Of a DNA stretch of 64,000 bases, positions 56,455-64,000 are shown piece after piece; position 1 is the stretch's first letter; the number at the start of each line of letters is the position of its first letter. Origin of the DNA: Gilliamella apicola (GTDB lineage: Bacteria; Pseudomonadota; Gammaproteobacteria; Enterobacterales; Orbaceae); the NCBI RefSeq assembly GCF_000599985.1, contig NZ_CP007445.1, forward strand, positions 2,356,001 through 2,420,000, read 5' to 3'. The notes beneath the pieces are model-generated. The model searched no databases and was not told the DNA's origin. It worked only from the letters and a program-made list of their open reading frames with translations. A program made the translations under genes and the position numbers.

Positions 56455-57087
56455 ATGTTAACCAAATTTAAACAAACCTTTTTTTTAGTACTTACCTTAA
56501 TGATAAGTGCTACAGCATTTGCAAACGATCCATATCAAGATATGCAAGTTGCAGCAGATAAAATTTTTAACACGATGAAAGCAGAGGCTTCAACACTTAA
56601 ATCCGATCCGAACAAACTTAAAGATATTGTAAGAACGGATTTACTACCTTACGTGCAAGTTAAATATGCAGGAGCATTAATATTAGGTAATGCTTATAAA
56701 TCAGCGACTGATGCACAACGTACGGCTTATTTTAATGCATTTGAAAACTATTTAGTACAAGCATTTGCTCAAGCACTTTCAATGTACAACGGACAAACTT
56801 ATCAAGTTGAAAAATCAAAAGATTTAGGTGATAAATCACTTGTTTCAATCCGCATATTATTAAATCAGCCAGACAAAAATCAACAACCTATCCGTATCGA
56901 TTTCCAATGGCGAAAAAATACTGTAACAGGTGAATGGAAAGCTTATGACCTAACCGCTGAAGGGGTTAGCATGGTTACCACTAAACAAAACGAATGGGCA
57001 ACTGTTCTGCGCCAAAAAGGTATTGATGAATTAACCAAACAATTAAATGATCTATCAAATCGCAATATTGATCCTAACGCTAAATAA
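56455..57087 (+). CDS. mlaC: Periplasmic phospholipid-binding protein MlaC
   Basis: MlaC shuttles phospholipid between the outer-membrane MlaA complex and MlaFEDB. The 210 residues have a signal peptide ending ATAFA and a mature start NDPYQDMQ. YVQVKYAGALILGNAYKSATDAQR near 65 and AYDLTAEGVSMVTTKQNEW near 163 are typical. It starts 2 bp after mlaD, with AAGGAGTAACT before ATG. mlaA is not in the window. Confidence 0.95.
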   Translation: MLTKFKQTFFLVLTLMISATAFANDPYQDMQVAADKIFNTMKAEASTLKSDPNKLKDIVRTDLLPYVQVKYAGALILGNAYKSATDAQRTAYFNAFENYLVQAFAQALSMYNGQTYQVEKSKDLGDKSLVSIRILLNQPDKNQQPIRIDFQWRKNTVTGEWKAYDLTAEGVSMVTTKQNEWATVLRQKGIDELTKQLNDLSNRNIDPNAK

Positions 57088-57102
57088 AAAGGCTATTTTA
57101 TA

Positions 57103-57375
57103 ATGTCGCGAATCAAAACAGATAAACAACAAGATGTATTGTACTTACAGGGTGAACTTGATGTTCACTCTTTAAATGATTTATGGACAACACAAAGCTC
57201 TATATTAAATGGTGTTAAATACATCAATTTAGGAGAGCTTACCCGGGTTGATTCTTCAGGACTCGCGACTTTAGTCTATTTTTGTATTAAATATTGTGTA
57301 AAATTAAAAAATATTAATCCACAATTACAAACTTTAATTACGTTATATGATTTACAACATGTCATTGATGATTAA
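57103..57375 (+). CDS. mlaB: STAS-domain protein MlaB
   Basis: This small cytoplasmic STAS subunit stabilises MlaF. It has 90 residues. The core STAS loop is INLGELTRVDSSGLATLVYF near 47-66, with the conserved Asp-Ser-Ser-Gly. It is the last gene of mlaFEDCB, with ibaG following after a spacer that holds dispersed motif copy c. Confidence 0.9.
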   Translation: MSRIKTDKQQDVLYLQGELDVHSLNDLWTTQSSILNGVKYINLGELTRVDSSGLATLVYFCIKYCVKLKNINPQLQTLITLYDLQHVIDD

Positions 57376-57390
57376 TATACTGGATTTTAT

Positions 57391-57424
57391 ACTGAAACAT
57401 CCCCATAATCTGAAACTTTTTCAC
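57391..57424 (+). promoter_or_regulatory. Dispersed CTGAAAC double motif, copy c (upstream of ibaG)
   Basis: Two perfect CTGAAAC heptamers at 57392 and 57410 are exactly 18 bp apart. The linker (ATCCCCATAAT) differs from the other copies. The second heptamer runs into TTTTTCACA, and TTTATATT lies at -10 spacing. The ibaG ATG is 44 bp beyond, so ibaG may have its own promoter here. Confidence 0.55.
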
Positions 57425-57467
57425 AAAAATTAAAACATACAGTTTATATTAATGATGAGTATAAATA

Positions 57468-57725
57468 ATGGATAAACAAGAAATTATAAATAAACTAAAA
57501 AGTTCACTTGAACTTGATGATATTCATGTAATGACAGACGACGGAAGTCATTTTCAAGTTATTGCTGTTGGAGAATTATTTGCCGATCTTAGCCGTGTAA
57601 AAAAACAACAAGCTATTTATGGCCCTTTAGCAGAATTTATTAATGATAATCGTATCCATGCGCTATCCATAAAAACTTATACTCCCACTGAATGGCAACG
57701 TGAGCGCAAGCTAATGGGATTATAA
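57468..57725 (+). CDS. ibaG: BolA-family protein IbaG
   Basis: The 85-residue BolA-like protein shows [29 protein letters not shown] near 26 and ends [21 protein letters not shown]. IbaG binds Fe-S clusters with monothiol glutaredoxin and responds to acid stress. Linkage to mlaB is conserved; the murA gene usually next is absent, replaced by prlC. Confidence 0.93.
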   Translation: MDKQEIINKLKSSLELDDIHVMTDDGSHFQVIAVGELFADLSRVKKQQAIYGPLAEFINDNRIHALSIKTYTPTEWQRERKLMGL

Positions 57726-57817
57726 GAATGATTCTTATTAACCCTTGAATAAACGTTTTTTGCCTCAATATTGTTTTCTATTAATAGAAAATATCAATAT
57801 ACATAAGGTATCGCAAC

Positions 57818-59845
57818 ATGACTAACCCATTATTAACAAATGCACCATTACCCCTATTTTCGAAGATTAGGCCAGAACATGTTTTACCAGCTATACAAGA
57901 AGCATTAAAAAATAGCCGAAATACGATCGAAACAGTATTAAAACAAAACAGCCAATATACTTGGGAAAATTTAATTCAACCAATTGATGAAGTGGATGAA
58001 AAATTTAGTCGTGCATGGTCACCTGTTAGTCATCTAAACTCAGTCAAAAATAGCCCTGAATTACGCGAAGCTTATGAAGCATGTTTACCACTGCTTTCTG
58101 AATTCAGCACTTGGGTTGGTCAACATAAACCTTTATATCAGGCATATAAACAACTTAAAGAAAGTGAACAATACGACAAATTAACCAAAGCTAAGAAAAA
58201 AGTTATTAATAATGCCCTGCGTGATTTTGAATTATCAGGTATTGGCTTACCAGATGAAAAACAGAAACGTTATGGTGAAATTGTTGCGAAGTTATCAGAG
58301 TTATCATCAACCTATAGCAATAATGTATTAGACGCAACTATGGGATGGTCAAAATTAATTACGGATGTAAAATCCTTGTCGGGTTTACCAGATAGTGCCC
58401 TTGCCGCAGCCCAAGAACAGGCTAAAGCTAAAGGTGAGGAAGGCTGGTTACTTACTTTAGATATCCCTAGTTATCTTCCCGTAATGACCTATTGTGATAA
58501 CCGTGATCTAAGATTTGAACTCTATCAAGCTTATAATACCCGAGCATCCGATCAAGGTCCAAATGCTGGCAAATGGGATAATACTCAAATCATTAAACAA
58601 ATTTTAAAATTACGTGATGAGCTAGCACAATTATTAGGATTTAATACTTACGCAGATCAATCACTTGCGACCAAAATGGCAAACTCCACCACACAAGTAA
58701 TGGAATTTCTTACCGACCTAGCCACTAAAGCTAGACCACAAGGCGAAAAAGAACTTGCCCAACTCAAACGTTATGCTTATGAGTTTTTTGGTGCCAGTGA
58801 TATACAACCATGGGACATCGCTTATTACAGTGAAAAACAAAAACAGCACCTGTACACCATCAATGATGAAGAGTTACGTCCATACTTCCCAGAGCAACGC
58901 GTAATTAGCGGTTTGTTTGAAGTTGTACATCGCATTTTTGGTATTACAGCGAAAGAACGCAAAGGCGTTGATGTTTGGGATTCTGAAGTTAAATTCTACG
59001 ATCTTTATACTGCTAACGGTGAATTAAAAGGTAGCTTTTATCTTGACTTATATGCTCGCGAACATAAACGCGGCGGAGCTTGGATGGATGATTGTATTGG
59101 TCGTATGCACTTTGCTGACGGTCATACACAAAATCCTGTTGCTTATTTAACGTGTAATTTTAACCGCCCTATTGGTGATAAACCTGCATTATTTACCCAT
59201 GACGAAGTCACTACTCTATTTCATGAATTTGGGCATGGCTTACACCACATGTTAACCGAAATTGAAGTACCGGGTGTTGCTGGTATTAATGGCGTGCCAT
59301 GGGATGCAGTAGAATTACCAAGTCAATTTTTAGAAAACTGGTGCTGGGAGCCCGAGGCACTAGCGTTTATATCTGGACATTATCAAACTGGTGAGCCGTT
59401 ACCAAAAGAGATGTTAGATAAAATGTTGGATGCTAAAAACTATCAAGCAGCATTATTTATTTTACGTCAGTTAGAGTTTGGTTTGTTTGACTTTACGTTA
59501 CACTGTCAGAAAGATCCAGATATTTTGGAAACACTAAAAAAAGTCCGACAACAAGTAGCTGTGGTTCCAACAGTTGAATGGGGTCGATTCCCACACGCTT
59601 TCAGTCATATTTTTGCAGGTGGTTATGCTGCTGGTTACTATAGTTATTTATGGGCAGAAGTATTGTCGGCTGATGCGTTTTCACGTTTTGAAGAAGAAGG
59701 TATCTTCAATACTAACACGGGTAATGCTTTTCTTGACAATATTTTGTCACAAGGTGGCAGCGATGAACCAATGACGTTATTTAAAAATTTCCGTGGTCGT
59801 GAACCACAGCTTGAGGCATTGCTTCGTCACTATGGAATTAAGTAA
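57818..59845 (+). CDS. prlC: Oligopeptidase A
   Basis: This M3 zinc metallopeptidase degrades oligopeptides and signal peptides in the cytosol. The 675 residues have the HExxH site in [12 protein letters not shown] near 468 and the third-ligand segment [17 protein letters not shown] near 491. It is followed by rsmJ, which overlaps its 3' end by 14 bp, as in E. coli prlC-rsmJ. Confidence 0.96.
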   Translation: MTNPLLTNAPLPLFSKIRPEHVLPAIQEALKNSRNTIETVLKQNSQYTWENLIQPIDEVDEKFSRAWSPVSHLNSVKNSPELREAYEACLPLLSEFSTWVGQHKPLYQAYKQLKESEQYDKLTKAKKKVINNALRDFELSGIGLPDEKQKRYGEIVAKLSELSSTYSNNVLDATMGWSKLITDVKSLSGLPDSALAAAQEQAKAKGEEGWLLTLDIPSYLPVMTYCDNRDLRFELYQAYNTRASDQGPNAGKWDNTQIIKQILKLRDELAQLLGFNTYADQSLATKMANSTTQVMEFLTDLATKARPQGEKELAQLKRYAYEFFGASDIQPWDIAYYSEKQKQHLYTINDEELRPYFPEQRVISGLFEVVHRIFGITAKERKGVDVWDSEVKFYDLYTANGELKGSFYLDLYAREHKRGGAWMDDCIGRMHFADGHTQNPVAYLTCNFNRPIGDKPALFTHDEVTTLFHEFGHGLHHMLTEIEVPGVAGINGVPWDAVELPSQFLENWCWEPEALAFISGHYQTGEPLPKEMLDKMLDAKNYQAALFILRQLEFGLFDFTLHCQKDPDILETLKKVRQQVAVVPTVEWGRFPHAFSHIFAGGYAAGYYSYLWAEVLSADAFSRFEEEGIFNTNTGNAFLDNILSQGGSDEPMTLFKNFRGREPQLEALLRHYGIK

Positions 59846-60563
59846 TACAGATACTGCTCAGCTAAAGCTATTTGCTGAGCAGTGGTTAGCCACACATACC
59901 GATCTGCCGTTCATAATTGTAAATCAAAATAACCAACTCGAATTACAAAAAAACGACGAACCAAAATTAGGCTCAATATGCGTCAATTTTCTATCTGGCG
60001 CTATGGCACATCGTCGTCAGTTTGGCGGAGGTCGAGGTGAAGCTATTGCCAAAGCAGTTGGCGTTAAAGGTGAGTATTTACCAACGGTTGTAGATGCTAC
60101 CGCTGGACTGGGTCGCGACGCATTTGTACTTGCCGCTATCGGTTGTCATGTCACTATGTTTGAACGTCACCCTGTTGTTGCTGCACTGTTAGAAGATGGT
60201 CTACGGCGTGCTTATTTAGATGAAAATATGGGTGCTTGGTTACAGCAACATCTACGTCTGATTTATCACTCAAGTATTGATGGGTTATGCACTTACACTC
60301 AAACACCAGATGTGGTCTATCTTGATCCTATGTTTCCTCATCGAACCAAAAGTGCACTAGTCAAAAAAGAGATGCGCATTTTTCAACAATTAGTGGGCAG
60401 CGATGATGATTCAGACAGTTTACTTGAACCAGCAAGACAGTTAGCGAACAAAAGAGTGGTGGTTAAACGTCCTAGTTATGCGCCTTTTTTAGCCAACCAA
60501 AAACCAACAGCAGAAATTAAAACGAAAAATCACCGTTTTGATATTTATACCCCTTTAAAGTAA
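59832..60563 (+). CDS. rsmJ: 16S rRNA m2G1516 methyltransferase
   Basis: The enzyme methylates G1516 of 16S rRNA. From the chosen ATG the protein has 243 residues: [13 protein letters not shown] near 64, the AdoMet motif [16 protein letters not shown] near 84, [16 protein letters not shown] near 109 and [19 protein letters not shown] near 161, an NPPF-like catalytic site. A frame beginning 39 bp upstream inside prlC exists, but the family start is MELSN-like, overlapping prlC by 14 bp. Confidence 0.94.
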   Translation: MELSNTDTAQLKLFAEQWLATHTDLPFIIVNQNNQLELQKNDEPKLGSICVNFLSGAMAHRRQFGGGRGEAIAKAVGVKGEYLPTVVDATAGLGRDAFVLAAIGCHVTMFERHPVVAALLEDGLRRAYLDENMGAWLQQHLRLIYHSSIDGLCTYTQTPDVVYLDPMFPHRTKSALVKKEMRIFQQLVGSDDDSDSLLEPARQLANKRVVVKRPSYAPFLANQKPTAEIKTKNHRFDIYTPLK

Positions 60564-60583
60564 TACAGGAATATTCATAATTT

Positions 60584-61279
60584 ATGCGATTAGATAAGTT
60601 TCTTGCTCATCATCTCGGCATCAGTCGAACAATTGTCAATAAAGAATTAAAAGCGAAAAAAGTCACGGTCGATGGTGAAATTATAAAATCAGGTGCTTAT
60701 CAATTGTCACCCGAACAGATAGTTGAATATGATGGTTATGAAATTACACCTGTAACCAATAACCGCTATTTTATGCTAAATAAGCCCCAAGGTTATGTGT
60801 GTTCAACTGAAGATCCTGATCATCCAACGATTCTTTATTTTATTGATGAGCCTATGCCTGAAAAACTTCATGCCGCGGGTAGATTGGATCTTGATACAAC
60901 CGGATTGGTATTATTGACTGATGATGGTAAGTGGTCACATCGCATTACTTCTCCTAAACATCATTGTGAAAAAATCTATTTGGTAACAGTTGAGCACCCA
61001 TTAACCGCAGATCTCATTGAAATTTTTAATAATGGCATTCAATTAAAAAGTGAGAAATCACTAACTAAACCAGCTAAATTAAATATTATTGATGATTTCC
61101 ATGCTGAGCTTACTATTAGCGAAGGACGATATCATCAAGTTAAACGTATGTTTGCGGCTGTAGATAATCATGTGGTTGCATTACATCGTAAACAAATAGG
61201 TAATATCAAGGTCGATATTCCCGAGGGTGAATACCGTCCGCTTACCCAAGATGAGATTAATTCGTTTAATCAGAATTAA
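60584..61279 (+). CDS. rsuA: 16S rRNA pseudouridine-516 synthase
   Basis: The enzyme makes pseudouridine 516 in 16S rRNA. The 231 residues have an N-terminal S4 domain ([22 protein letters not shown]), then the catalytic [18 protein letters not shown] near 102-119 with the nucleophilic Asp, and [23 protein letters not shown] near 178. It lies 20 bp after rsmJ, so two 16S modification genes are adjacent. The E. coli pairing is bcr-rsuA; here the Bcr-type pump follows instead. Confidence 0.95.
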   Translation: MRLDKFLAHHLGISRTIVNKELKAKKVTVDGEIIKSGAYQLSPEQIVEYDGYEITPVTNNRYFMLNKPQGYVCSTEDPDHPTILYFIDEPMPEKLHAAGRLDLDTTGLVLLTDDGKWSHRITSPKHHCEKIYLVTVEHPLTADLIEIFNNGIQLKSEKSLTKPAKLNIIDDFHAELTISEGRYHQVKRMFAAVDNHVVALHRKQIGNIKVDIPEGEYRPLTQDEINSFNQN

Positions 61280-61422
61280 GATACTTAACAAATTTAAATA
61301 CTTTAAGTATTTAAACGAAGAATTAATAGTTCAAAATCTTTTATAAAATTGCATGTGAAGTTTCCGTTTTTAAACAATATATTAATTACTTTATAGGCTA
61401 GAACAGATACAGGACTTAATAG

Positions 61423-62667
61423 GTGCAAGATCAACATTTACAGTTAAGAATCGATATTTCCAAAAAAAAACTGATTTTAATTCTTGGATTATTATCTATG
61501 TTAATGCCGTTATCCATAGATATGTATCTACCCAGCATGCCAACCATTGCGCAAGATTTTAATGTAGCCGATGCAACAGTACAACTTACTATTAGCTGTT
61601 ATTTGTTAGGATTTTCTTTTGGACAACTTTTATTTGGCCCTATTACTGATAGCTACGGAAGGCGTTACGTTTTAATTGCAGGTCTAATTATTTTTATAGT
61701 TGCCGCATTAATTTGTGGTATTGCATCGAATATCAATCAATTAATTACTGCTCGCTTTTTTCACGGTATTGCTGCCGCTGCAACATCAATAGTAATTAAT
61801 GCGTTAATGAAAGATATTTATCGTGATCGCGATGAATTTTCTAAAATGATGTCATTTGTCATGTTGATATCCAATGTTGCTCCACTCCTTGCACCGATCA
61901 TTGGTGGATTTATTCTATATTGGTTTAATTGGCAAGCTAATTTTTACACTATCAGTCTAACGGCACTAATAGGGCTGGCTTTAGTTATCATCTTTATTCC
62001 AGAAACATTATCAAAGGCAAAACGATCTAAATTTAGTTTTACCCGCATTTTGAGTAATTTCATTATGTTGTTCCGTCATGGACAAGTATTGGCGTATATG
62101 ATGATAGGCGCCTTTGCCGGTGCAGGTTTATTCTCATTTTTAAGTTTGGGACCTTTTGTTTACATGAACCTACATGGTGTTGCATCCACACATTTTGGTT
62201 ATTACTTTGCACTTAATATTGTTGTTATGGTGTTTATGAATACCCTAAATAGTCGTTTGGTTAAACATGTAGGCTCATTTAAAATGATGCAGTTAGGTCT
62301 TTTTATCCAATTTGTCATGGCAATTGGACTTATGATCGTGACATTATTTAATTTAGGTTTCATCTATTTAGTTATCTGTATTGCTGGATATATTGGCTGT
62401 ATGTCAACTATAGGCGGAAATAGTATGGCTATTATTTTAGATTTTTACCCGCATATCGCAGGAACGGCCTCTTCGCTTGCCGGTACAATCCGATTCGCAG
62501 TAGCGGGAGCCGTTGGTATATCACTATCATTCCTAGTCTCAAATCTTACAACGGTAACGACAGTTTCGAACAATAGTTCTGAATGGCTAATGACAGGCTC
62601 TATGGTTTTATGTAATTTTCTGGCTGTGGGTTTATTTTTAAAAATCAGAAAGATAAAAAGGAAATAA
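61423..62667 (+). CDS. bcr: Bcr/CflA-type MFS drug efflux transporter
   Basis: The 414-residue 12-helix inner-membrane pump shows the DHA1 signatures MPLSIDMYLPSMPTIAQDF near 28, SFGQLLFGPITDSYGRRYVLIAG near 69 and FHGIAAAATSIVINALMKDIY near 113. Start is GTG at 61423 with AGGA upstream; an in-frame ATG would drop the first helix region. It neighbours rsuA as in E. coli, though in a different order. Substrates are inferred only from the family. Confidence 0.88.
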   Translation: MQDQHLQLRIDISKKKLILILGLLSMLMPLSIDMYLPSMPTIAQDFNVADATVQLTISCYLLGFSFGQLLFGPITDSYGRRYVLIAGLIIFIVAALICGIASNINQLITARFFHGIAAAATSIVINALMKDIYRDRDEFSKMMSFVMLISNVAPLLAPIIGGFILYWFNWQANFYTISLTALIGLALVIIFIPETLSKAKRSKFSFTRILSNFIMLFRHGQVLAYMMIGAFAGAGLFSFLSLGPFVYMNLHGVASTHFGYYFALNIVVMVFMNTLNSRLVKHVGSFKMMQLGLFIQFVMAIGLMIVTLFNLGFIYLVICIAGYIGCMSTIGGNSMAIILDFYPHIAGTASSLAGTIRFAVAGAVGISLSFLVSNLTTVTTVSNNSSEWLMTGSMVLCNFLAVGLFLKIRKIKRK

Positions 62668-62669
62668 TC

Positions 62670-63191
62670 ATGATTTACCAATTAGGGGATTTATATCCAC
62701 AAATTCATGAACATTGTTTTATTGCCAAATCTGCTGATATTATTGGTAATGTAGTTTTAGAGCAAGGAGTATCGATTTGGTTTAATGCTGTTTTACGAGG
62801 AGATATTGCACCAATTTATATAGGCAAAAATAGCAATGTCCAAGATAATTGTACGGTGCATGTTGAAACTGATATACCCTGTATTGTAGAGGAAAATGTA
62901 ACGATTGGACATAACGTTATTCTGCACAGTTGTCACATCGAGGATAATGTTTTAGTCGGTATGGGAAGTACTATTTTGAATAATGCGAAAATTGCTAAAA
63001 ATTGTTTAGTTGGCGCGAACTCACTAGTGACACATACGATACCTTATGAAGAAGGTTGTTTAATTATGGGGTCACCAGCCAAAATTATTCGCAAACTTAC
63101 TGAAGCTGAAATTGTTGCTAATAAACATAATGCTCTAAATTATGTACAAAATGGACAAAAATTTAGCAAATGCCTGTCACCAATTGATTAA
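62670..63191 (+). CDS. yrdA: Gamma-carbonic-anhydrase-like hexapeptide protein (YrdA-like)
   Basis: The 173-residue left-handed beta-helix trimer shows repeats such as IIGNVVLEQGVSIWFNAVLRGD near 25, and the zinc-type histidines in NCTVHVETD near 65 and TIGHNVILHSCHI near 83-95. Whether it has carbonic anhydrase activity is unknown for this subgroup. It starts 2 bp after the pump gene, so it is likely co-transcribed. Confidence 0.9.
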   Translation: MIYQLGDLYPQIHEHCFIAKSADIIGNVVLEQGVSIWFNAVLRGDIAPIYIGKNSNVQDNCTVHVETDIPCIVEENVTIGHNVILHSCHIEDNVLVGMGSTILNNAKIAKNCLVGANSLVTHTIPYEEGCLIMGSPAKIIRKLTEAEIVANKHNALNYVQNGQKFSKCLSPID

Positions 63192-63192
63192 T

Positions 63193-63226
63193 ACCATAAA
63201 GAATAATGATTCTTTATGGTTTATTC
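63193..63226 (+). terminator. Terminator hairpin after yrdA
   Basis: ACCATAAAGAAT (63193-63204) and ATTCTTTATGGT (63209-63220) are perfect 12-bp inverted repeats with a 4-nt loop, followed by TTATTC. The stem starts 2 bp after the yrdA stop. Confidence 0.75.
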
Positions 63227-63297
63227 ACTCTGTGAGAGAGTGCAATTTATGATAAAATGCTTACAATTTTAACTGTTGCAATTGTTTAGGTACGTAC

Positions 63298-64000
63298 TTG
63301 AAAAAGTCAAAAACAACAAGAAAACAGATAATCACTCAATTCATTTTACTGGCAATTATAGGATTATCTGTTTGTCTATTTTTATCCTTATATTCTTATA
63401 ATCCATCTGACCCTGGATGGTCTCGTACTGCATGGCATCATCCAATCAGTAATTATTGCGGCTTTATTGGAGCCTATGTTTCAGATATCTTTTTCCAATT
63501 CCTAGGTTTTATTGCTTTCAGTATACCTTTTATCTCGATATTCTTTAGCGCACAAATGGTGGTCTACTATTATCGTAACGCCAATGCACCTATTAATTAC
63601 TTTAGTTTGTCATTCCGCATTATTGGTATTTTAGCGTTTATTTTTAGCAGTACAGGTTTTTTTGCTTTAAATATTCGTGATGCAGAACAATTTAACGCAG
63701 GAGGATATTTAGGTGCAATCGTAATTGAAAGCCTTTTACCAGTAATGAATGCCTTAACAACTTCATTGGTATTATTAATTACCAGCCTTGCCTGTATCAC
63801 TTTATTAACTGGATTATCTTGGTTTTACTTATTGGAAAAATTAGGTGCTTTGGTTATGTGGCTCATTACACCATTCTCAAAGTTGATTTTATCTCGTAAA
63901 ACGAACCAAATAATAAATACCAACCAACAACCCGACAAAAAGTCACCCGTTGTTGACCAAGAACAAGAACCCAAATTAACTATTTCTCTTAATAGTAAGC
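63298..64000 (+). CDS. ftsK: DNA translocase FtsK, N-terminal part (runs off the right edge)
   Basis: The frame stays open for 234 codons to the window end. It begins at a TTG with AGGTACGTAC upstream and reads a basic start then a membrane helix (FILLAIIGLSVCLFLSLYSY), then NPSDPGWSRTAWHHPISNYCGFIGAYVSD near 41-69. This Asn-Pro-Ser-Asp-Pro-Gly motif is characteristic of the FtsK periplasmic loop. Three more hydrophobic segments follow, then the hydrophilic linker begins. FtsK anchors at the septum and resolves chromosome termini; the motor domain lies beyond the window. Confidence 0.93.
   Translation, partial: MKKSKTTRKQIITQFILLAIIGLSVCLFLSLYSYNPSDPGWSRTAWHHPISNYCGFIGAYVSDIFFQFLGFIAFSIPFISIFFSAQMVVYYYRNANAPINYFSLSFRIIGILAFIFSSTGFFALNIRDAEQFNAGGYLGAIVIESLLPVMNALTTSLVLLITSLACITLLTGLSWFYLLEKLGALVMWLITPFSKLILSRKTNQIINTNQQPDKKSPVVDQEQEPKLTISLNSK

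Noticed and set aside
4768..57424. Reading the dispersed motif as a sigma-E (GGAACTT) or sigma-32 promoter
   Set aside because: The TGAAACTT part resembles a sigma-E -35, but no consistent TCTAA-like -10 follows at 16-17 bp, and neither factor explains the second heptamer exactly 18 bp upstream.
1..64000. CRISPR arrays, rRNA and tRNA genes
   Set aside because: I looked for regularly spaced short repeats, cloverleaf-like segments with CCA-type ends and rRNA blocks and found none; the only regular repeat is the 222-bp array.

Overview
The window is AT-rich (by eye roughly one third G+C), gene-dense DNA from a gammaproteobacterium. Most proteins are enterobacteria-like and many gene neighbourhoods are enteric: aroK-damX-dam-rpe-gph-trpS, ubiE-ubiB-tatABC, mlaFEDCB-ibaG, prlC-rsmJ and gmhA-yafJ. 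The low G+C, the trimmed operons and the salvage-type vitamin metabolism suggest an insect-gut lineage such as Orbaceae (Gilliamella-like). That assignment is inference; no rRNA is present to confirm it.

Layout. 0-2.4 kb: 5' part of glyA, then three tandem paralogous small secreted proteins of unknown role. 2.7-14.7 kb: membrane sulfatase-fold enzyme, LysE-type exporter, kdsD, the aroK-to-trpS cluster (without aroB), trkA, and a TPP-riboswitch-controlled thiamine salvage operon thiMED. 14.7-19.9 kb is the main accessory, decaying zone: two STY0301-like secreted proteins, a 483-bp non-coding element bounded by perfect 31-bp inverted repeats, an orphan CopZ-like chaperone, small orphan ORFs, a pseudogene with two single-base frameshifts, and kptA. 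19.9-30.7 kb: amidohydrolase with MFS partner, mnmE, ydcF-like gene, tag, an MHS-type transporter, a fourfold 222-bp tandem duplication spanning the convergent transporter/gor 3' ends, gor and hldE. 30.7-37.6 kb: tatCBA, ubiB, ubiE (no ubiJ), a nadR whose kinase P-loop is lost, a degenerate yfiF, nusB, ribH. 37.9-46.7 kb: gmhA, yafJ, mdtH, mgsA, two tandem porins, asnS, pncB. 46.9-64 kb: pepN, a rhodanese, a MetQ/amidohydrolase/MetNI uptake cluster, the Mla lipid-transport operon with ibaG, prlC, rsmJ, rsuA, a Bcr-type efflux pump, yrdA and the start of ftsK.

Functional themes are the outer envelope (kdsD, hldE and gmhA for inner-core LPS; mla; porins; tat), translation and RNA modification (mnmE, rsmJ, rsuA, yfiF, asnS, trpS), and salvage of vitamins (thiMED, pncB, nadR).

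The most striking unexplained signal is a dispersed intergenic motif found six times. Two CTGAAAC-like heptamers lie exactly 18 bp apart and the second runs directly into TTTTTnACA. Copies lie upstream of kdsD, gmhA, ibaG, the rhodanese gene and an STY0301-like gene; a sixth sits in reverse orientation between metI and mlaF. It looks like an activator site abutting a -35 element, or a short dispersed repeat, and it matches no regulator site I can name.
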